Below are positions 7,761 to 17,001 of a stretch of DNA of 37,657 nt, one piece after another; within the stretch, counting starts at the first letter, position 1, and the number at the start of each line of letters is the position of its first letter. The DNA is taken from contig JASGCW010000035.1 of the NCBI GenBank assembly GCA_030053945.1, positions 1 to 37,657 on the forward strand, written 5' to 3'. The position numbers and the translations under genes are program-made. The notes beneath the pieces were generated by a model. It worked only from the letters and a program-made list of their open reading frames with translations. It ran no database searches and was not told where the DNA came from. This DNA comes from Limnohabitans sp. GTDB lineage: Bacteria; Bacteroidota; Bacteroidia; Flavobacteriales; Flavobacteriaceae.

Positions 7761-8855
7761 ATGAAAGCAGGAATTGTAGGATTACCTAACGTAGGAAAAT
7801 CAACTCTTTTTAATTGTTTATCTAATGCAAAAGCACAAAGTGCTAATTTTCCTTTTTGTACAATCGAACCCAATATAGGTGTAGTAAATGTTCCAGATCC
7901 TAGAATTAACCGTTTAGAAGAATTGGTTAAGCCCGAGCGAGTTCAAATGGCAACAGTAGATATTGTTGATATTGCTGGTTTAGTAAAAGGAGCTAGTAAA
8001 GGTGAAGGTTTAGGAAATCAATTTCTTGGAAATATTAGAGAATGTAATGCTATTATTCACGTATTACGTTGTTTTGATAATGATAATATTGTACACGTTG
8101 ATGGTAATGTAAACCCTATTCGTGATAAAGAAACAATCGATATTGAATTACAGCTAAAAGATTTAGAAACAATTGAAAAACGTCTTGAAAAAGTAAACCG
8201 CGCTGCTAAAACGGGTAATAAAGAAGCACAAGCAGAACAAGCTTTGTTAAATCGAATCAAAGATGCTTTAATGCAAGCAAAGTCTGCAAGAACTGTCATT
8301 CCTCAAAATCAAGAAGAAGAAGAAATGATGGAAAGTTTTCAATTAATTACCACAAAACCTGTTTTGTATGTATGTAATGTTGATGAAGGTTCTGCGGTAA
8401 ACGGAAATAAATATGTAGATCAAGTTCGTGAGTTAGTAAAAGATGAACAAGCAGAAGTTATTGTACTTTCTGTTGGTGCCGAAGCAGATATTACAGAATT
8501 AGAAAGTTATGAAGAACGTCAAATGTTCTTGCAAGATATGGGCTTAACTGAGCCAGGTTCATCAGTTTTGATTCGCGCTGCTTATAAATTATTAAAACTG
8601 CAGACATACTTTACCGCTGGTGTAAAAGAGGTGCGTGCTTGGACAATAAATATTGGCGATACAGCACCTAAAGCAGCTGGCGTTATTCATACTGATTTTG
8701 AAAAAGGATTTATTCGTGCGGAAGTAATTGCTTTTGATGATTATTCAAATTTTGGATCGGAAGCAAAAGTAAAAGAAGCAGGTAAACTAAGAGTAGAAGG
8801 AAAAGAATATATTGTTAAAGATGGAGATGTAATGCATTTCAGGTTTAATGTGTAA
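7761..8855 (+). CDS. ychF: Redox-regulated ATPase YchF (OLA1 family)
   Basis: A 364-residue TRAFAC-class P-loop NTPase of the Obg-related OLA1/YchF family, which binds ribosomes and prefers ATP. Visible motifs are the P-loop GLPNVGKST (residues 6-14), the switch region and G3 motif DIVDIAGLVKGASKGEGLGNQ (about 67-87), the NVDEG base-recognition site (about 205-209, the family's departure from NKxD), a central coiled-coil hairpin (about 125-175, rich in E/K/Q), and a C-terminal TGS domain (about 280-364). Length matches the family. It has a strong promoter of its own and is followed 9 nt later by an exported hypothetical protein. Confidence 0.97.
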   Translation: MKAGIVGLPNVGKSTLFNCLSNAKAQSANFPFCTIEPNIGVVNVPDPRINRLEELVKPERVQMATVDIVDIAGLVKGASKGEGLGNQFLGNIRECNAIIHVLRCFDNDNIVHVDGNVNPIRDKETIDIELQLKDLETIEKRLEKVNRAAKTGNKEAQAEQALLNRIKDALMQAKSARTVIPQNQEEEEMMESFQLITTKPVLYVCNVDEGSAVNGNKYVDQVRELVKDEQAEVIVLSVGAEADITELESYEERQMFLQDMGLTEPGSSVLIRAAYKLLKLQTYFTAGVKEVRAWTINIGDTAPKAAGVIHTDFEKGFIRAEVIAFDDYSNFGSEAKVKEAGKLRVEGKEYIVKDGDVMHFRFNV

Positions 8856-8864
8856 ATAAACAGT

Positions 8865-9503
8865 ATGAAAAAATATTTGTTTTTGATTTTCGCTTTTTTA
8901 TTTTTCGTTGGAGGATTTGCAAAGAATATAGTTAAAGATAAATTTTCTGATATTACTGTAACTATGAAGGATGGTCAAGTAAAGTCAGGAAAAATTAAAC
9001 ATCCTTATGATCTAAATAAAAAAATTGTTTTGATTTTAGATTCTGGAGAAAAAGTTAATGTAGAGATTACTTTAGTTGATGAGGTTACTGTAAACTATGA
9101 GAATACAGTCAAAATCTCATTTAAAAATGTGTATTACTATAATCATTCGGGTAAAAAATTAAATAAAGAGCCTAAGTTTATGCTAGTTATGTTGAAGGAT
9201 GATGCTTTAACGTTATATTATGATAATGGCGTTAGTTATACTAATATGATGTCAAGCGGATTGTTAGTTTCAACAAATTATAACAATTATTACGCAATTA
9301 GACCCAGAGAAGATGGAGCAAAATTGATTTCTGGTTATGTAAATGGTCAAGCAAATCCTAATGTTTTGTTTAGAATGTATGCACCAAAATATTTTCAAGA
9401 CTATCCAGAGCTTTCAAAAAAGATCGACGACAAAGTATATAAATATTCAGATATTATTTCTGTAATAACAGATTATTTAAATTGGAAAAAGTCAAAAAAA
9501 TAA
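8865..9503 (+). CDS. Exported hypothetical protein (212 aa)
   Basis: The product has a signal peptide (MKKYLFLIFAFLFFVGGFAK, cleavage near residue 19). The mature part is beta-rich, beginning with a segment of alternating hydrophobic residues (ITVTMKDGQVKSGKI ... KVNVEITLVDEVTVNY, about residues 30-85). I do not recognise a domain. It follows ychF by 9 nt and probably shares its transcript, then a weak hairpin at 9536-9568 may end transcription. Base composition and codon use are like the neighbours. No function is assigned. Confidence 0.7.
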   Translation: MKKYLFLIFAFLFFVGGFAKNIVKDKFSDITVTMKDGQVKSGKIKHPYDLNKKIVLILDSGEKVNVEITLVDEVTVNYENTVKISFKNVYYYNHSGKKLNKEPKFMLVMLKDDALTLYYDNGVSYTNMMSSGLLVSTNYNNYYAIRPREDGAKLISGYVNGQANPNVLFRMYAPKYFQDYPELSKKIDDKVYKYSDIISVITDYLNWKKSKK

Positions 9504-9535
9504 TTTTTATATAAAGAATACAATTTAATATTTTT

Positions 9536-9568
9536 AATCCCGTTTTGTTCTATAAATGGGATTTTTTT
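9536..9568 (+). terminator. Weak hairpin-T-run abutting the next start codon
   Basis: AATCCC (9536-9541), a 16-nt loop, then GGGATT (9558-9563) running into a T tract to 9568. The ATG of the next gene is at 9569. The stem is only 6 bp, so termination may be partial; it could equally be a leader structure of the downstream gene. Confidence 0.45.
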
Positions 9569-10129
9569 ATGCGAAGAATTTTAATTCTAACTATATCAGT
9601 TTTATTGTTATCTTGTAGAGATAAAGCTGTTGAATTTCCTGATTTAGGAATATATTTTAATGCTACACAGCCTGCTAATGTCTCTGAAATAAGTAGCATT
9701 CCAAGAGAGTTTAGAGGGATTTATATGTCATCAGATAGTGTTTTTATTAGAGTTTTAAAAGATAAAATTTTATATGAAGATTCAGATTGTTTTAAAATAC
9801 ATAAAAATGCTTTAGATTCCCTAAAGAATGATTTTACTGTTTTTGAAGATAGATGGGTTTCTAAAATTTTAAAAGATACTTTCCGAATTAAAACTTTTAA
9901 GGATTCAATCTTGTTTAGAAGTAAGAAAATAGACACATTTTATATTTTTTCTAAAAATAGCAAGATGATAAAAATTGGGAAGCACCTTGTCATCAATAGT
10001 AAAGATTCTATTTTTTGGAGAGTGAACATTCTGACTTTAGAAAAAAAATCTTTGTTTGTTAATTATGTAGGATCTAATCCATTTGAACTTGAACGATTTG
10101 ATTCCATAACTAAAATAAAATCAAAATAG
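9569..10129 (+). CDS. Lipoprotein, apparently truncated by an in-frame TAG
   Basis: The start at 9569 gives MRRILILTISVLLLSCRDK, a lipoprotein signal with lipobox LLSC (lipidated Cys near residue 16). The remaining protein (186 residues in all) is rich in K, D, S and F and matches no family I know. The frame stops at TAG (10127-10129) but continues open for 37 more codons to a TAA at 10241-10243 that overlaps the next ATG as TAATG. That overlap is typical of an intact operon join, so the TAG is probably a recent nonsense mutation (or sequence error) in a protein of about 224 residues. An in-frame TTG start at 9545 was not used because it would bury the lipoprotein signal. Confidence 0.65.
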   Translation: MRRILILTISVLLLSCRDKAVEFPDLGIYFNATQPANVSEISSIPREFRGIYMSSDSVFIRVLKDKILYEDSDCFKIHKNALDSLKNDFTVFEDRWVSKILKDTFRIKTFKDSILFRSKKIDTFYIFSKNSKMIKIGKHLVINSKDSIFWRVNILTLEKKSLFVNYVGSNPFELERFDSITKIKSK

Positions 10130-10243
10130 CTTGCAGATTCTTCAGGTTACCTAATTCAACCTACAAGGAAAGAATTTAAGAATTATCTAAAGAAATATTC
10201 AATCAAAGATATAGTACCATTTAATCGTATAAATGCCAAATAA
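10130..10243 (+). pseudogene. In-frame continuation of the lipoprotein gene beyond the TAG stop
   Basis: Directly after the TAG, 37 sense codons read LADSSGYLIQPT...INAK with ordinary flavobacterial codon use. They end in TAA at 10241-10243, sharing one base with the ATG of the following gene. The composition (K, Y, I, N-rich with mixed polarity) resembles real protein, and no other feature explains this stretch. Confidence 0.55.
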
Positions 10244-10926
10244 TGAAAAAACTTTTTAAACTTCTTTTAAAACTAACACTCGGTTTTATTGCTTTTATTT
10301 TAATATATATTGTTTTAGCTTTTGGGTTGTCAAAAATACCAGTAAATAATCTTGATTCACGAACAGCAATTCCACCTAGTAATATCGAAATATTTATTTT
10401 ATCTAATGGAGTCCATACAGATATTGTAGTTCCTGTAAAAAATGAAATTTGTGATTGGTTCAAGAAAGTTAATCCTGAATACACCATTGCAAAAGATAGT
10501 TTGAGTACTTACTTAGCAATGGGTTGGGGAGACAAAGGGTTTTATTTAGAAACACCTACTTGGGATGATTTAAAATTTTCAACAGCTTTCAAAGCAGCGA
10601 CTGGTTTGAGTACGTCAGCAATGCATTGTACTTTTTACAAAACAATGAAAGTAGGAAAAGATTGTAAATCCATAATGATTTCAGAATCTGATTATAAAAG
10701 TCTTATTGAGTATATCCAAAAATCATTTCAGCAACAAGGTGAAAATTTTATTCCTATCGTTACTAATGCTGTTTATGGAAAAAACGATGTGTTCTATGAA
10801 GCGAACGGTAGTTATAATCTGTTTTATACCTGCAATACTTGGACTAACAGTGCGCTCAAAGCTGCCAATCAAAAAGCTGCACTTTGGACACCTTATGAAG
10901 GTGGAATTTTTCAGCATTATGAGTAG
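10243..10926 (+). CDS. TIGR02117/DUF2459-like membrane-anchored protein
   Basis: A 227-residue protein with one N-terminal transmembrane helix (about residues 9-28) and a long extracytoplasmic part. Conserved blocks are SNGVHTDIVVPV (about 53-64), MGWGDKGFYLETPTW (about 91-105), SAMHCTFY (about 125-132) and the C-terminal LFYTCNTWTNSALKAA (about 196-211). These match the uncharacterised TIGR02117 (DUF2459) family as I remember it; the H-T-D and C-N-T-W motifs look like a possible catalytic Cys/His arrangement, but that is inference. The ATG overlaps the stop of the readable upstream lipoprotein frame, so the two were probably translated as a pair. Confidence 0.75.
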   Translation: MKKLFKLLLKLTLGFIAFILIYIVLAFGLSKIPVNNLDSRTAIPPSNIEIFILSNGVHTDIVVPVKNEICDWFKKVNPEYTIAKDSLSTYLAMGWGDKGFYLETPTWDDLKFSTAFKAATGLSTSAMHCTFYKTMKVGKDCKSIMISESDYKSLIEYIQKSFQQQGENFIPIVTNAVYGKNDVFYEANGSYNLFYTCNTWTNSALKAANQKAALWTPYEGGIFQHYE

Positions 10927-10960
10927 CTATATTCATTTTTTGTACTAACATTGTTTTAAG

Positions 10961-11254
10961 ATGGGAAATGTCGTTGCTTTAATTTCAACTATATATTTAT
11001 TATTTACTGGAGTAAAGATTTTTAGGAATCCTGAAGAATTTCAAAAGAAAGAACTAAAGAGGATTGAGTTTTATAAATTTTTATTAAAATTTAAATGGAC
11101 AAGGGGGTATTATTTTTCCCTGCTAAAAAGAAGGAGTTCGGAAGAATATCTTAATCAAATAAAATTAACTTCATTAGTAAGTATACTTTTATCAATACTA
11201 TTGTTTTTTATTTTAATCCTAAAATTTTATAACTATATAACAGGATTAAAATGA
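10961..11254 (+). CDS. Small membrane protein (97 aa), unknown function
   Basis: Two hydrophobic segments (about residues 3-18 and 70-89) flank a strongly basic, aromatic middle (KKELKRIEFYKFLLKFKWTRGYYFSLLKRRSSEE). The pattern fits a two-pass inner-membrane protein with a cytoplasmic loop. No family is recognised. It follows the gene at 10243 by 34 nt and is succeeded by a terminator at 11333-11378, so it is probably the last gene of that unit. Start at ATG 10961. Confidence 0.6.
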   Translation: MGNVVALISTIYLLFTGVKIFRNPEEFQKKELKRIEFYKFLLKFKWTRGYYFSLLKRRSSEEYLNQIKLTSLVSILLSILLFFILILKFYNYITGLK

Positions 11255-11332
11255 CTTCCTCTAGCTAACTTTGGATTTTAATATTTTGAGTATATTTAAT
11301 AAAAGGACAAATTAGATATTAAAAAGTTTTAT

Positions 11333-11378
11333 AAAAGCCGATTAAGGATGGAGATAATCCATTCTTAATCGCTTTTTT
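11333..11378. terminator. Terminator between convergent genes
   Basis: A long imperfect stem: GCCGATTAAGGATGG pairs with CCATTCTTAATCGC around an AGATAAT loop, flanked by A tracts before and a T6 run after. It terminates the plus-strand genes ending at 11254 and may also act on the minus-strand methyltransferase transcript. Confidence 0.8.
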
Positions 11379-11449
11379 GTGTAAGATAACAACCCGAAAA
11401 TAAAGTGTTTTGAGCTGTTTTTTTGAATTCTGATAGTTTTATGGAAATA

Positions 11450-12190
11450 TTATTTCTGCGCTACAATTACAAAAGTATCATAGGCATAGGTTTTTTTGTC
11501 AATCACTTCAATTATGTTGAATCCTTTAATTTTTAGAAACAATTCCATTTCGTGTAGCGTAAATACACGTACAATGGAGGTGTCTTTTTTTAGATGAATT
11601 TTGTGATTGTCTTTGGTTAGAAAATAATCAGCTTCCCAACATAATAAAAAATTATCCTCTGTTAGCGGAAACCAATTCCCTATTCTGGAGTAAGTACCAT
11701 TTTCGGTTGCTGCGATGTGTTCAATGTTTTTGTTTTCTAAGATATAAGGAATATATCTTGAGGCATCTATAAAGTCAAAAATGAAAATACCTTCGTTTAT
11801 TAAATTACTGGCTATGCAATCAAAAGCTTGGTATAAATCATTGTTACTAATAATATAACTGGAAGTTCTACCCGTCATAATGATGGCCTCTGTTTTTTGA
11901 GCAAGTGCAAAGTTTTTCATATCACCTTGCGTGAAAAGCAAACTTGGATTCCTGTCTTGGGCTATTTTTATCATATCTGCACTGATATCTAAGCCTTGAT
12001 AGAATAGCGTTGTTTGATCAAAACGTTGTGCTAAATTTCCAGTTCCGCTTCCTATTTCAAGAACAGTACCACAGTTATATTTATTAAGTAGGTCTAGATA
12101 GAATTTAAATTCTTCATCGTAGTTTATAAATTTTTGATACATACTATCAAAAACCTTAGACATTTCTCCTTCGTATAATTCGTATGCCAT
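11450..12190 (-). CDS. Class I SAM-dependent methyltransferase
   Basis: A 246-residue cytoplasmic protein with a Rossmann methyltransferase core. Motif I is VLEIGSGTGNLAQRF (about residues 43-57), the acidic loop is YQGLDIS (about 66-72), and motif II is FTQGDMKNF. A later strand IFIFDFIDASRY carries motif IV-like acidic residues. The C-terminal half lacks features that would name the substrate; it resembles small-molecule methyltransferases of the Methyltransf_25/11 type. Its ATG lies only 10 nt beyond the terminator hairpin of the upstream TonB receptor gene, so its leader either reads through that hairpin or starts within it. Transcription is convergent with the gene at 10961. Confidence 0.85.
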   Translation of the reverse strand: MAYELYEGEMSKVFDSMYQKFINYDEEFKFYLDLLNKYNCGTVLEIGSGTGNLAQRFDQTTLFYQGLDISADMIKIAQDRNPSLLFTQGDMKNFALAQKTEAIIMTGRTSSYIISNNDLYQAFDCIASNLINEGIFIFDFIDASRYIPYILENKNIEHIAATENGTYSRIGNWFPLTEDNFLLCWEADYFLTKDNHKIHLKKDTSIVRVFTLHEMELFLKIKGFNIIEVIDKKTYAYDTFVIVAQK

Positions 12191-12200
12191 TTTGTAATTA

Positions 12201-12232
12201 AAAAAGGCAACTGTTTGTTGCAGTTGCCTTTT
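12201..12232. terminator. Hairpin terminator between TonB receptor and methyltransferase genes
   Basis: AAAAAGGCAACTG (12201-12213) and CAGTTGCCTTTT (12221-12232) form a strong stem with a 7-nt loop and T tracts on both strands. On the minus strand it follows the receptor stop (12244) and ends 10 nt before the next start codon (12190). Confidence 0.88.
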
Positions 12233-12243
12233 ATTTGATTATG

Positions 12244-14985
12244 TTAAAACTTATAATTTAAGGATAAGTTAAAGATAGTACCTAATTGACTGAAGTGTGA
12301 ACCATCATAAGTCATTTGAGAGTAACGACCATTGAAAGTTAAATCGTTGATTTGATCTCTTAATTGTGCAGGATCGTTTAATATATCCTCTGCCTCTTTG
12401 CTTCCATCAGATTTTAATTTCCATTCTGGCAATACATTCAATATATTATTGATATTTAATGCAACAGTTATTTTATCTGTAGCTTTATAATTCACTCCTA
12501 AATCAGTTACCAGTTTAGTCATAAATTCAACGGTTAAATTTTTAGTAGCTAAATCCGCATTTTTGAATTTAGTTGGGCCAAAAACTGTATTGTTTAGTGA
12601 TAATCCTAATTTACCTATGGTATAATCTAATCCAATAATGTGCTTGAATACAGGACGTGAAGTTAATAACAATGCTTGAGAAGTTTTACCAAATACAGTT
12701 TGATTATCTCCATTTGCTAATGGAGGTAATGATGTAACACTTGCCAAGTCACGAACTGGACCGTCTAATTCATTTTGAAAAGTAAAGTTAGCAGAATAGT
12801 TGATTGCTAAATTACCACTACCTAATGAAATTCCTTTATAGTTTGCAACCACATCTAGTCCTGATGTTCTGGTGTCGATTGAATTTGTAAAGAAAGACTG
12901 GATATTACCAGCACTGTAAGTAATTCTATCACCTAAAATAATACGGTCTTTTACTTTGATGTTGTAGTAATCTAAAGTAGCTGTAAAGTTTTTAAAAGGT
13001 TTAATACCTACTCCAAAGGTAATATTGGTAGAACTTTCAGCTTTAAGATTTGGCACACCATATTCTCTAGCAGCAGAAGATACGTTATTGCTTATTCCTT
13101 CTAGTTGAATACCGCCACCTCCAAATGAAGATTGTACTTTTTGAGTATAGATTTGGTGAAGCGTAGGGGCTCTAAATCCTGTAGAAATAGCACCTCTAAC
13201 AGTTATCTTATCATCAGCAAATTTGTATCTAGAGCTTAGTTTCCAAACTGTTTTATTTCCAAAATCGCTATAATCTTCATAACGCAGTGTTCCTTCTAAT
13301 AAGAAATCTTTAGTAATATCAGCTGATGCTCCTGCGTAGAAACCAATATTGTATCGGTTGAATTTACCTGAATCTTCTTTGCGATTTCCTTGGTAGGAAT
13401 CAGCACCTACACCAACGTAAGATGCTTCATCTCCTGATCTAATCTCAAAAGATTCAGTTCTAACCTCAGAACCGAAAGCAATGCTAACTTTATCAGTTAC
13501 AGGTCTATTGATATCTATATTACCAACATAGTGCGTAAATCCAACGCCACCAGGGTTAAATGAAATAGGACCGTTATATTTGTTTGGATTCACAGCATAA
13601 ATAAAATTACCACTTGAGTCTGTTGAACGATTATGAGAATTGCCAACTGTATAATCCTGTTGGTTTCCACCAGTTGTGATACTCGCGTCAACATTCCATT
13701 TGTTTTTTGTGAATTTATATCCAATAGTGGCATTGTAATCATTTAGTTCACCTTCAAATGTAGGAGCATAACCTTCATATGTTGCAAGTGTACCACCTCC
13801 AAATAATGATGGTAAATATGGATAATCAGTAGCTGTTCTCCAATATGGTGTTCTATAATTAGCAAACGAATTTACTTTTTTATACACATAAGCTGCATTA
13901 TAATAAAGTTGAGTATTTTCGTTTATATCACTACCACCGTTAATCAAAAATTTAGCAGCTGCTGTTTCAGGTGAACCATTTACATTGCCTGCATCTGGTT
14001 TTTTTGCAAGGAAGTTGTTTATATCAGCCTGAGTATTAACTCCAGCTGTTGTGCCTCCCCAGTATCGATATTCTCCTAATGGATCTACATCACCTGGACG
14101 ATTAGCTAATTCCGCTTTTGAGAAATCTACTGTGTAATTTATAAATCCTTTTTCACCAACTTTTGTACCATTGTTTAAGCTTAATCCATAAAATGCACCA
14201 TCACCTTTTGAAGTAATTCCACTTCTTAAGCTTGCATATCCATCAGTAGCATTTTTTTTCAAAATAATATTCATAACTCCTGCGATAGCATCTGATCCGT
14301 ACTGAGCAGAAGCACCGTCACGCAAAATTTCAACTCTTTCAATCGCATCAGTAGGAATTGCAGAAATATCTGCTCCTGTTTCTCCACGTCCTGGTGATGT
14401 TTGAACATAGACTAAAGCACTTAAGTTTTTACGCTTTCCATTAATTAGGATTAATGTTCTACTAGGTCCCATATTTCTAATTTCATATGGGTCAAGTAAT
14501 GATGTTGCATCATTTACTGGTGTATTTACAGTGTTAAATGATGGGATTCTATATTGAAGTGCTTTATCGAAAGTAGCTTGTCCTGTAGAAACAAGTTCTT
14601 TTGATGATAAGACATCAATAGGAAGCGGACTAGAAGTATTACTTCTAGCAGGTGTTCTAGAACCAGTAACTACAACTTCATCAAGAGATTTTTTGTTTTC
14701 CTGAAGGGAAACATCAAGTACATTTTCACTATCTCCTATAGTAATGTCTTTGGTCACGGTTTGAAATTCTAAAAATGAGAAAGTTAGTTTGTAATTTCCT
14801 TTCTCTAATAGAATCATATAACTTCCGTCATAATCTGTTGTAGTTGCTTTACCGTTAGAAGTGCTTATGTTTACCCCTGGTAAACCTTGATTGTTAGGAT
14901 CGGTTACTTTTCCGATTAATTTTTGCTGTGCAAATGTTACACATGATAAAAATACTCCTAAAATGAGAAAAAGTTTTCTTTTCAT
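12244..14985 (-). CDS. TonB-dependent outer membrane receptor with CarboxypepD_reg-like domain
   Basis: A 913-residue outer membrane transporter. Order of parts: signal peptide (about residues 1-20, ending CVTFAQ); carboxypeptidase-D regulatory-like beta domain (about 22-103, with KLIGKVTDPNNQGLPGVNI and a DYDGSY motif); TonB-box-like region and plug domain (about 105-245, with DEVVVTGSR, a conserved RNMGPSRTLILINGKR block and DAIERVEILRDGASAQYGSDAIAGVMNII); then a 22-strand barrel ending in LSLNYKF with the terminal aromatic residue. The substrate is not indicated. There is no SusD-like partner beside it, so a SusC-type glycan importer is less likely; siderophore, metal or peptide uptake remain possible. 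A hairpin terminator follows directly. Confidence 0.95.
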   Translation of the reverse strand: MKRKLFLILGVFLSCVTFAQQKLIGKVTDPNNQGLPGVNISTSNGKATTTDYDGSYMILLEKGNYKLTFSFLEFQTVTKDITIGDSENVLDVSLQENKKSLDEVVVTGSRTPARSNTSSPLPIDVLSSKELVSTGQATFDKALQYRIPSFNTVNTPVNDATSLLDPYEIRNMGPSRTLILINGKRKNLSALVYVQTSPGRGETGADISAIPTDAIERVEILRDGASAQYGSDAIAGVMNIILKKNATDGYASLRSGITSKGDGAFYGLSLNNGTKVGEKGFINYTVDFSKAELANRPGDVDPLGEYRYWGGTTAGVNTQADINNFLAKKPDAGNVNGSPETAAAKFLINGGSDINENTQLYYNAAYVYKKVNSFANYRTPYWRTATDYPYLPSLFGGGTLATYEGYAPTFEGELNDYNATIGYKFTKNKWNVDASITTGGNQQDYTVGNSHNRSTDSSGNFIYAVNPNKYNGPISFNPGGVGFTHYVGNIDINRPVTDKVSIAFGSEVRTESFEIRSGDEASYVGVGADSYQGNRKEDSGKFNRYNIGFYAGASADITKDFLLEGTLRYEDYSDFGNKTVWKLSSRYKFADDKITVRGAISTGFRAPTLHQIYTQKVQSSFGGGGIQLEGISNNVSSAAREYGVPNLKAESSTNITFGVGIKPFKNFTATLDYYNIKVKDRIILGDRITYSAGNIQSFFTNSIDTRTSGLDVVANYKGISLGSGNLAINYSANFTFQNELDGPVRDLASVTSLPPLANGDNQTVFGKTSQALLLTSRPVFKHIIGLDYTIGKLGLSLNNTVFGPTKFKNADLATKNLTVEFMTKLVTDLGVNYKATDKITVALNINNILNVLPEWKLKSDGSKEAEDILNDPAQLRDQINDLTFNGRYSQMTYDGSHFSQLGTIFNLSLNYKF

Positions 14986-15135
14986 ATTTGTTTCCTATTT
15001 TGTTATCATCCAAATATCTGAAAAAAATGTTAAAAAAAAATTTTTGTGTGCTTTTTTTGTCAATAACTTTATTTAATAGCTGTTTTAATTCGTTTAGATT
15101 TCCTATATCTTAGCAAAAAATCGATTTTTACACAT

Positions 15136-16998
15136 ATGCTTGAGCAAAATCAATATACCGAAGACAATATACGCTCTCTCGATTGGAAGGAACATATCCG
15201 TATGCGTCCCGGGATGTACATTGGTAAATTAGGTGATGGCTCCTCTCCTGATGATGGTATTTATATCTTGTTGAAAGAAGTTCTCGATAACTGTATCGAC
15301 GAATTTGTAATGGGAGCAGGTAAAACCATTGAGGTTACTTTAAAAGATAAAATGGTTACCGTGAGGGATTATGGCCGCGGAATTCCCTTAGGAAAAGTGG
15401 TCGATGTAGTATCCAAAATGAACACGGGAGGTAAGTACGACTCAAAAGCTTTCAAAAAATCAGTTGGTTTGAATGGTGTTGGTACCAAGGCAGTAAATGC
15501 ACTTTCAACTTTTTTCCGAGTAGAATCGGTTCGTGATGACCAACAAAAAGCTGCCGAATTCTCTGCTGGAAATCTTACAATTGAGGAAGATGTAATCGCA
15601 ACTACAAAAAGACGCGGAACTAAAGTTGCTTTCATAGCTGATGAAACTATTTTCAAACATTATAAATATCGAAATGAGTATATAATTAAAATGCTAAAAA
15701 ATTATTGTTACCTAAATACGGGATTGACAATAATTTACAATGGTGAAAAGTTTTATTCTGATAATGGACTAAAAGATTTATTAGAAGAAAATATTACAGA
15801 AGAAGATATGCAATATCCTATCATCCATCTCCGTGGTGATGATATTGAAATTGCTATGACGCATAGTAAAACACAATATTCTGAAGAATATTATTCCTTT
15901 GTAAACGGTCAAAATACAACTCAAGGAGGTACCCACTTAGGTGCTTTTCGTGAAGCAATTGTACGTACTATTAAAGAGTTTTATAATAAACCGTTCGAAG
16001 CTTCAGATATTCGTAAATCGATTGTTTCTGCTATTTCGGTTAAGGTAGAAGAACCAGTTTTTGAATCACAAACCAAAACCAAATTAGGTTCTACTGATAT
16101 TGGTCCTAATGGTCCTTCGGTTCGTACGTTTGTAAACGATTTTATTAAAACTAAATTAGACAACTTCTTACATAAAAATCCAGAAGTAGCCGATTTATTA
16201 CTTCGTAAAATCCTGCAAGCAGAACGCGAACGTAAAGAACTCTCAGGTATCCGAAAATTAGCTAAAGAACGTGCTAAAAAAGCAAGTTTACACAATAAAA
16301 AATTACGTGATTGCCGTGTACATTTAACCGATGCTAAAAATCCACGAAGCCTAGAAAGCACCTTGTTTATTACAGAGGGGGATTCGGCATCAGGGTCAAT
16401 CACTAAGTCACGTGATGTAAATACCCAAGCGGTTTTTAGTTTGCGAGGTAAGCCTTTAAATTCGTACGGAATGACCAAAAAAATTGTGTATGAAAATGAA
16501 GAATTCAATTTACTACAAGCAGCCTTAGACATTGAAGAAAGTATGGAAGATTTGCGTTACAACAATATCGTAATTGCAACCGATGCCGATGTCGATGGGA
16601 TGCACATACGCTTGTTATTGATTACCTTCTTCTTGCAGTTTTTCCCAGAAATCATCAAAGAAGGGCATTTGTATATTTTGCAAACACCTTTATTTCGTGT
16701 ACGTAACAAAAAAGAAACCATCTATTGTTACAGTGATGACGAGCGAAGAAACGCTATTGAAAAATTAAAACCAAAACCAGAAATCACCCGATTCAAAGGA
16801 TTAGGAGAAATTTCACCCGATGAGTTCAAACACTTCATAGGAGAAGACATTCGTTTAGATCCAGTAATGCTTGACAAAGCGACTTCTATCGAAAAATTAT
16901 TAGAATTCTATATGGGTAAAAATACACCTGATCGTCAGGAGTTTATTATCAAGAATTTGAAAGTGGAGCTGGATACGGTGGAGGAGTTGAATAGTTAG
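15136..16998 (+). CDS. parE: DNA topoisomerase IV subunit B (ParE)
   Basis: A 620-residue type IIA topoisomerase ATPase subunit. The GHKL ATPase domain shows [10 protein letters not shown] (about residues 55-64), DYGRGIP (about 78-84), the [10 protein letters not shown] segment and the [12 protein letters not shown] loop. The transducer domain is followed by the TOPRIM domain with EGDSASG (about 414) and DADVDGMH (about 483). The C-terminus ends with [13 protein letters not shown] and the ParC-binding tail. The N-terminal sequence ([20 protein letters not shown]) resembles flavobacterial topoisomerase IV B rather than gyrase B, and the matching A subunit lies downstream at 22686. The usual parE-parC neighbourhood is interrupted by four other genes. 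Confidence 0.94.
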   Translation: MLEQNQYTEDNIRSLDWKEHIRMRPGMYIGKLGDGSSPDDGIYILLKEVLDNCIDEFVMGAGKTIEVTLKDKMVTVRDYGRGIPLGKVVDVVSKMNTGGKYDSKAFKKSVGLNGVGTKAVNALSTFFRVESVRDDQQKAAEFSAGNLTIEEDVIATTKRRGTKVAFIADETIFKHYKYRNEYIIKMLKNYCYLNTGLTIIYNGEKFYSDNGLKDLLEENITEEDMQYPIIHLRGDDIEIAMTHSKTQYSEEYYSFVNGQNTTQGGTHLGAFREAIVRTIKEFYNKPFEASDIRKSIVSAISVKVEEPVFESQTKTKLGSTDIGPNGPSVRTFVNDFIKTKLDNFLHKNPEVADLLLRKILQAERERKELSGIRKLAKERAKKASLHNKKLRDCRVHLTDAKNPRSLESTLFITEGDSASGSITKSRDVNTQAVFSLRGKPLNSYGMTKKIVYENEEFNLLQAALDIEESMEDLRYNNIVIATDADVDGMHIRLLLITFFLQFFPEIIKEGHLYILQTPLFRVRNKKETIYCYSDDERRNAIEKLKPKPEITRFKGLGEISPDEFKHFIGEDIRLDPVMLDKATSIEKLLEFYMGKNTPDRQEFIIKNLKVELDTVEELNS

Positions 16999-17001
16999 AT
17001 T

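Noticed and set aside
14891..15076. Plus-strand open frame across the start of the TonB receptor gene
   Set aside because: It overlaps the signal-peptide coding region of a clear gene on the other strand and then AT-rich non-coding DNA; composition is not protein-like.
15136..16998. Calling this gene gyrB
   Set aside because: The N-terminal sequence and the presence of a matching A subunit with an acidic extension nearby fit the topoisomerase IV pair of flavobacteria better.
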